Origin: Olivibacter sp036959255
Lineage (GTDB): Bacteria > Bacteroidota > Bacteroidia > Sphingobacteriales > Sphingobacteriaceae
Direction: 5' to 3'
NCBI RefSeq assembly: GCF_036959255.1
Contig: NZ_JAWMTI010000001.1
Location: forward strand, 1,178,001-1,242,000
DNA length: 64,000 bases
In this document: positions 60,132 through 64,000 of the stretch, one piece after another
How positions within the stretch are numbered: position 1 is the stretch's first letter
Layout of the letters: each line of letters starts with the position of its first letter
The notes under the pieces: model-generated
What the model was told of the DNA's origin: nothing
The model's input: only the letters and a program-made list of their open reading frames with translations
Database searches by the model: none
Position numbers and translations under genes: made by a program

Positions 60132-60821
60132 ATGAGTACTACTGTATCGCAATTAGATCAAGTGAAATCTGGACCATGGAATGGTGGTAGATCTCCTTTT
60201 GCCATGGAGTATGGCAAAATTATGATGTGGTTTTTCCTAGTGTCAGATGCCTTTACTTTCTCCGCCTTTTTGATTTATTATGGTGCACAACGTTTTTCCC
60301 AAGTGACATGGCCCAATCCGGATGATGTTTTTCAATCTATTCCGGGAATTGCCGATCATGGTTACCCGCTTGTATTTGTGGGAATTATGACATTTATACT
60401 GATCATGAGCTCGGTTACGATGGTTCTAGCGGTAGAAGCGGGGCATCGGAATGCAAAAAAGGAAGTGGTCGGTTGGATGATTGCTACGATCATAGGCGGT
60501 TTAATGTTTTTGGGCTGTCAAGCTTTAGAGTGGTCACATTTACACCATGAGGGATATTGGTGGGGAAGTATCCCAACGCATTACGAAGGGATCGATAAGC
60601 TGGGGGCACAGCAATTCGCCAATTTATTTTTTACCATTACCGGTTTTCATGGGTTCCACGTAACCACCGGTGTTATTATCAATATTATTATTCTTTTTAT
60701 GACCATGGCAAATGTGTTTGAAAAAAGAGGTACTTATTTGATGATCGAGAAAGTTGGACTATACTGGCACTTCGTTGACCTAGTTTGGGTATTTGTATTC
60801 ACTTTCTTCTATTTGGTTTAA
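60132..60821 (+). CDS. Cytochrome c oxidase subunit III, second copy
   Basis: A 229-residue paralog of the preceding gene with six helices: KIMMWFFLVSDAFTFSAFLIYYG at the N-terminus, TGFHGFHVTTGVIINIIILF and GLYWHFVDLVWVFVFTFFYLV at the C-terminus. It is expected in the oxidase complex, near subunit I. Confidence 0.93.
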   Translation: MSTTVSQLDQVKSGPWNGGRSPFAMEYGKIMMWFFLVSDAFTFSAFLIYYGAQRFSQVTWPNPDDVFQSIPGIADHGYPLVFVGIMTFILIMSSVTMVLAVEAGHRNAKKEVVGWMIATIIGGLMFLGCQALEWSHLHHEGYWWGSIPTHYEGIDKLGAQQFANLFFTITGFHGFHVTTGVIINIIILFMTMANVFEKRGTYLMIEKVGLYWHFVDLVWVFVFTFFYLV

Positions 60822-60847
60822 TTTTTATCTTTTACGACGATATACAA

Positions 60848-61210
60848 ATGAGCGAACATCATTCACCGATTGAACATACGCATGAAGAGCATCATGCTGA
60901 TATGTCTAAAAAGTTGATCTGGAAGGTTTTCTTTTATTTATTAGCAATTACCTGCCTCGAGTTTTTTATAGCATTGGCGTTGGTTTATCATGGACCCCTC
61001 GAAAAAGGTCCCTTGGTCAATTTCATTTATGTAGTACTGACTTTAGTGAAGGCCTATTATATTGTGGCCTATTTTATGCACTTGAAGTTTGAAAAAATGG
61101 GATTTATCGTGTCAACACTAATCGTTTTTGTCTTTATTATCTATTTTATTATTCTGTTATTGACAGAAGGTTCTTATCTGAATATACATTTAAACCATGT
61201 GTTTGGATAA
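60848..61210 (+). CDS. Cytochrome c oxidase subunit IV-like small membrane protein
   Basis: A 120-residue protein starting at ATG 60848 (MSEHHSPIEHTHEEHHADMSKK); the His-rich, Glu-rich N-terminus is followed by three helices, the pattern of caa3-type subunit IV (COX4_pro). Frames continuing upstream to 60785 overlap the previous gene and are unlikely. It assists oxidase assembly. Confidence 0.9.
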   Translation: MSEHHSPIEHTHEEHHADMSKKLIWKVFFYLLAITCLEFFIALALVYHGPLEKGPLVNFIYVVLTLVKAYYIVAYFMHLKFEKMGFIVSTLIVFVFIIYFIILLLTEGSYLNIHLNHVFG

Positions 61211-61266
61211 TATTGGTTTTGTTACGTCTTTCATGATAGATTGATTGGAGTGGTATATTGTACGGA

Positions 61267-61983
61267 ATGAAAGATCAAAGAAAATCTTTTTCAATAAAAA
61301 AAATTGCAATCCTGGTAACCATATTGGCTTTACCGGGATTTTGTTATTATTTGCTGCAGGAAAAAGGAGAAAATCGTTATAAGTCATTGCCTTTTTACGG
61401 TGAAAAAAAATTGACCGGAACTTTTCATAGTAAACGGGGAAAGCAGATTCCGGATACCCTCTACCATGCTGCGAGGCCTTTTACTATGCTAAATAGTGAT
61501 AGCACAGCAGTAACTTTTAAACCGGATAGTAGTGTGGCGATTGTCAGTTTTTTCTTTACGCGGAATCAAGAGCTGGCGACGGCGATCAATCAGAACATGC
61601 AACAGATTGCGAGACGGTTTGAAAATAATGAAATGGTCAAACTTTATTCCATTAGCATTGACCCATCGCTGGATGATCTCACTGCACTGAAGCAATACAA
61701 ACAAAAATGGGGAAATTTTCAGCATTGGAATATGCTATGGCCTGCTAGCAAGAAAGAGGTTGAGGTGTTGGCAAAAGAGGACTTTCTCTTGGACGTTGTT
61801 TACAACCCAACTACGCATAGGCCTGTCACCCATAGCTCATCCATTGTGCTGCTGGATTCAGAACGAAGAATACGCGGGTATTATGATGCCTTGGTTAAAA
61901 CCGATGTGGACCGATTGATTGATGAAATTAAGTTGTTATTAACAGAAGAGTTTCGAAATATAAGTGTAAGACAATATGAGTGA
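61267..61983 (+). CDS. SCO1/SenC-like protein without the copper-binding cysteines
   Basis: A 238-residue membrane-anchored thioredoxin-fold protein, starting at ATG 61267 (a TTG at 61258 is in frame). SCO proteins deliver copper to CuA through a CxxxC motif and a distal His. Here the motif region reads VSFFFTRNQELATAINQNM, so both Cys are absent; the His-containing block THSSSIVLLDSERRIRGYYD is kept. It lies between the oxidase subunit genes and a DUF420 gene, the usual SCO position. A thiol-dependent copper role is therefore doubtful; it may have a structural role. Confidence 0.88.
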   Translation: MKDQRKSFSIKKIAILVTILALPGFCYYLLQEKGENRYKSLPFYGEKKLTGTFHSKRGKQIPDTLYHAARPFTMLNSDSTAVTFKPDSSVAIVSFFFTRNQELATAINQNMQQIARRFENNEMVKLYSISIDPSLDDLTALKQYKQKWGNFQHWNMLWPASKKEVEVLAKEDFLLDVVYNPTTHRPVTHSSSIVLLDSERRIRGYYDALVKTDVDRLIDEIKLLLTEEFRNISVRQYE

Positions 61984-62500
61984 TAAGGCTATTTTTAGAC
62001 TGGTTTGGGCGGTTTCGGTTTTTGTTTTTGTAGTGGTTGCCCTATTACAAAGTGGATTGATCGCCTGGAAAGTTATACCGGATTGGGTTTTTTATCTGCC
62101 TAAAGTCAACGCCATGATAAACGGAACCTGTACCATTCTGCTGATCATTTCTTTTTTCTATATCAGGAAAGGAAATATTGGGATGCACAAAAAACTTAAT
62201 ATTATCACCTTCATACTTTCTTCTCTTTTTTTAGTACTGTATATTATTTATCACTCTACTGGGAATGAAGCAAAGTTTGGTGGACAAGGAATTATTCGTC
62301 CAATCTATTTCTTCATATTGATAACACATATCGTCCTATCCGCTATTGTGCTTCCGCTGGTGTTATTCAGTTTTTACCGAGGAATGAAGATGCAGGTCGC
62401 GAAGCACCGTAAATTAGTGCGTTGGAGTTTTCCTATTTGGTTATATGTCACCATTACCGGCGTAGTTGTATATCTGATGATGGCTCCTTACTACAACTAG
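61976..62500 (+). CDS. DUF420 membrane protein
   Basis: A 174-residue protein with four to five hydrophobic helices, including WVFYLPKVNAMINGTCTILLIISFFYI and the H-rich loop NIGMHKKLNI, plus AKHRKLVRWSFPIWLYV. Members of this family occur with SCO and oxidase genes and are implicated in oxidase assembly. It overlaps the SCO-like stop by 8 nt. Confidence 0.9.
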   Translation: MSDKAIFRLVWAVSVFVFVVVALLQSGLIAWKVIPDWVFYLPKVNAMINGTCTILLIISFFYIRKGNIGMHKKLNIITFILSSLFLVLYIIYHSTGNEAKFGGQGIIRPIYFFILITHIVLSAIVLPLVLFSFYRGMKMQVAKHRKLVRWSFPIWLYVTITGVVVYLMMAPYYN

Positions 62501-62663
62501 TCTAAATAAGTTAAGGTAATGGATTAAGTGATTTTTAATACGTAAATTCGCTTTTTGTAAGGTAGGATCAATATACAGATGAAACCATCATGATTTGCCG
62601 GCCACGTAGTAAAATGAATAAATCGTGATAGCTTCATCACCTTAAAAGACAAATTATATACAG

Positions 62664-62945
62664 ATGAAAAAGGTACTCAAAATAGTTGGATTGCTGCTTT
62701 TTTTAACGGTTGCGACAGTTAGTCCCATCAAGCAGCTTTACGCGCAATGCGCAATGTGTACTTTAAATGCAGATCAATCTGTGAAAGATGGAAATAGTCA
62801 GGGTAAAGGCTTAAACAAAGGAATCTTGTTTTTGCTCGCCATGCCTTATTTAGCAGTAGGGGTTGTGGGCTATATTTGGTATAAGAAATATCGAAGAAAG
62901 CAAGTGGATGTTAATTTTAAACATGATCCGATAAATCTGAACTAG
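62664..62945 (+). CDS. Small membrane protein with a CxxC motif
   Basis: A 93-residue protein: signal-like N-terminus (KIVGLLLFLTVATVSPIKQLYAQ), then QCAMCTLNADQSVKDGNSQGKG, which carries a CxxC motif, and one membrane helix (ILFLLAMPYLAVGVVGYIWY) ending in a basic tail. I know it only as a small gene near DUF420 and oxidase genes in this group. A role in metal handling is possible. Confidence 0.75.
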   Translation: MKKVLKIVGLLLFLTVATVSPIKQLYAQCAMCTLNADQSVKDGNSQGKGLNKGILFLLAMPYLAVGVVGYIWYKKYRRKQVDVNFKHDPINLN

Positions 62946-62958
62946 TGTCTATGGAAAC

Positions 62959-63348
62959 ATGGCGGGTAGAAGTAAGATACGCGCGTTAATAGAAGCCCGA
63001 TGTCCTCAGTGCAGAACCGGGAAGATGTTTATTGGTGGAACATATGGCTTTAAAAAACAGCGTACCAATGACATTTGTCCTTACTGTGGCTTAGAATTTG
63101 AAATTGAACCGGGGTACTTTTATGCGGCTATGTATGTAAGTTATGCCATGGCCGTCCTGGAAGTAATCACGATTGGGTTGACTACTTATCTGATTAGCAA
63201 AAGTGAATCCCCATGGCTTTATTCCATTGTACTATTCATAGCCGTGTTGATCCTGGCTCCTTTTAATTATCGCTATTCCAGGTTGATACTATTGTATTAT
63301 CTCACACCCAAAATTAAATACAATCCGAAATATCAGCTTGATGACTGA
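62959..63348 (+). CDS. DUF983 protein
   Basis: A 129-residue protein with two zinc-ribbon CxxC pairs (ARCPQCRTGKM, ICPYCGLEFEIEPGYFYAAMY) followed by two membrane helices, the DUF983 layout. Family members lie near oxidase genes in many bacteria, but the function is unestablished. Confidence 0.92.
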   Translation: MAGRSKIRALIEARCPQCRTGKMFIGGTYGFKKQRTNDICPYCGLEFEIEPGYFYAAMYVSYAMAVLEVITIGLTTYLISKSESPWLYSIVLFIAVLILAPFNYRYSRLILLYYLTPKIKYNPKYQLDD

Positions 63349-63375
63349 AATAGATTGTTTCTTTATTTAGATGCT

Positions 63376-64000
63376 ATGATACTTTTTAATAGAGCTTTTT
63401 GCTTAGTTGCTTTTACTGGTTTACTTTTAAGTGGATGCAAGGTGATGTCTCCAAGGGCCTATCAGGCCATGCTAAATGTGCAAGACTCGTTAGATCAAGG
63501 TTGGCGTGCTGCACAGATCAAGAACGATAATTTAGAAGACGAACTGGCCAAACTGAGGGCGGACACGTCTTCCTTGGGGAGAAAGTTGGCTTCTGCGGAA
63601 AGAAACCTGAACTCCAGCTCAAGTGAGGCTAAAGAATTAGCAGCTAATTTGGCAGAACGAGAAGAGCGATTGAAGGAAGTAGAAGCTGTTTTACGGAAAC
63701 GTGAGGAGGCAGGTAATCTACTGAAAAATAAACTTCAACGGGCTTTGCTGGGATTTAAGGAAAGCGGATTGACAGTTGATATGCGCGAAGGGAAGGTGTA
63801 CGTTTTACTGGCAGATAAGTTACTTTTTTCTTCTGGAAGTATTATAATTGATCAACGCGGAAAGCAGGCTTTAGGAGAATTAGCTAAAGTTTTAAATACG
63901 CAGCCCGAGATTCATATGGCGGTTGAAGGACATACGGACAACCAAAAGGTAAGAAGCCTCGGGCAAATAAAAGATAATTGGGATTTGAGTGTTTTACGCT
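63376..64000 (+). CDS. OmpA-family lipoprotein with coiled coil (truncated by the window edge)
   Basis: From the ATG at 63376 a frame stays open to the end of the window (208 codons, no stop). It begins with a signal and lipobox (TGLLLSGCKV, Cys near 21), then has a coiled coil of about 90 residues (LEDELAKLRADTSSLGRKLAS, EEREERLKEVEAVL-like), then an OmpA-type domain (LLFSSGSIIIDQRGKQALGEL, AVEGHTDNQKV). It should anchor the outer membrane to peptidoglycan. The C-terminal part lies beyond the window. Confidence 0.88.
   Translation, partial: MILFNRAFCLVAFTGLLLSGCKVMSPRAYQAMLNVQDSLDQGWRAAQIKNDNLEDELAKLRADTSSLGRKLASAERNLNSSSSEAKELAANLAEREERLKEVEAVLRKREEAGNLLKNKLQRALLGFKESGLTVDMREGKVYVLLADKLLFSSGSIIIDQRGKQALGELAKVLNTQPEIHMAVEGHTDNQKVRSLGQIKDNWDLSVLR

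Noticed and set aside
1..64000. tRNA or rRNA genes
   Set aside because: I saw no cloverleaf-type sequence or rRNA signature in the intergenic regions.

Overview
The window looks like a chromosome segment from a Bacteroidetes bacterium of the Sphingobacteriaceae type (Sphingobacterium, Pedobacter, Olivibacter or a relative). The evidence is a fused lpxC-fabZ gene, an alternative complex III (act) operon feeding a cox operon, a PorX-type response regulator with a PglZ domain, promoters of the TTG-N19..22-TAnnTTTG type, and starts without Shine-Dalgarno sequences. This assignment is inferred from gene content; no rRNA gene is present.

Layout. 1-500: end of a gene and copy A of a ~340-bp dispersed repeat. 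0.5-20.7 kb: housekeeping and envelope genes (nadD, gmk, YicC-type RNase, M16 protease, OmpA lipoprotein, polA, MORN/TonB_C-like protein, metallo-hydrolase, YbaB, serine hydrolase, fumC, lipoprotein, BamA-like barrel, methyltransferase, beta-propeller-like lipoprotein). 20.7-24.4 kb: the accessory module described below. 24.4-28.4 kb: more accessory DNA (vapB with a vapC remnant, a small orphan protein, a field of ~21-bp degenerate repeats, a fibronectin-like protein, a lipoprotein plus lectin-like secreted pair). 28.5-45.6 kb: transglutaminase-like protein, repeat copy B, katA/oxyR divergent pair, YihY, ald, tsaE, porX, HD protein, lpxD-lpxC/fabZ-lpxA, ABC ATPase, efp, 5-FTHF cyclo-ligase, S1/P1 nuclease, deoxyhypusine synthase homolog. 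45.9-64 kb: one long respiratory cluster, actABCDEF-coxBA-ctaA-ctaB-coxCD-SCO-DUF420, then a small membrane protein, DUF983 and a truncated OmpA-like gene at the edge.

The most interesting locus is 20.9-23.9 kb. On the minus strand, an unusual ECF-like sigma factor is followed 12 nt later by a Cas12f/TnpB-like protein whose RuvC-I Asp and RuvC-II Glu positions carry Ser and Asn, and which stops before the zinc-finger/RuvC-III region. Next comes a structured RNA element fused to a degenerate CRISPR repeat and one spacer (a natural single-guide-like RNA), then a CRISPR array of six good 36-nt repeats with 29-31-nt spacers, then a second copy of the structured RNA with compensatory base changes. 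No cas1, cas2 or other nuclease is present. The natural reading is an RNA-guided transcription-activation system, in which a nuclease-dead Cas12f recruits its own sigma factor to guide-matched sites. The Cas12f-like gene is split by a +1 frame break at a C4 run, which is either a sequencing error or a real lesion. A divergent XRE-type regulator and an operator-like repeat lie upstream, and the module edge coincides with a truncated vapC toxin gene.
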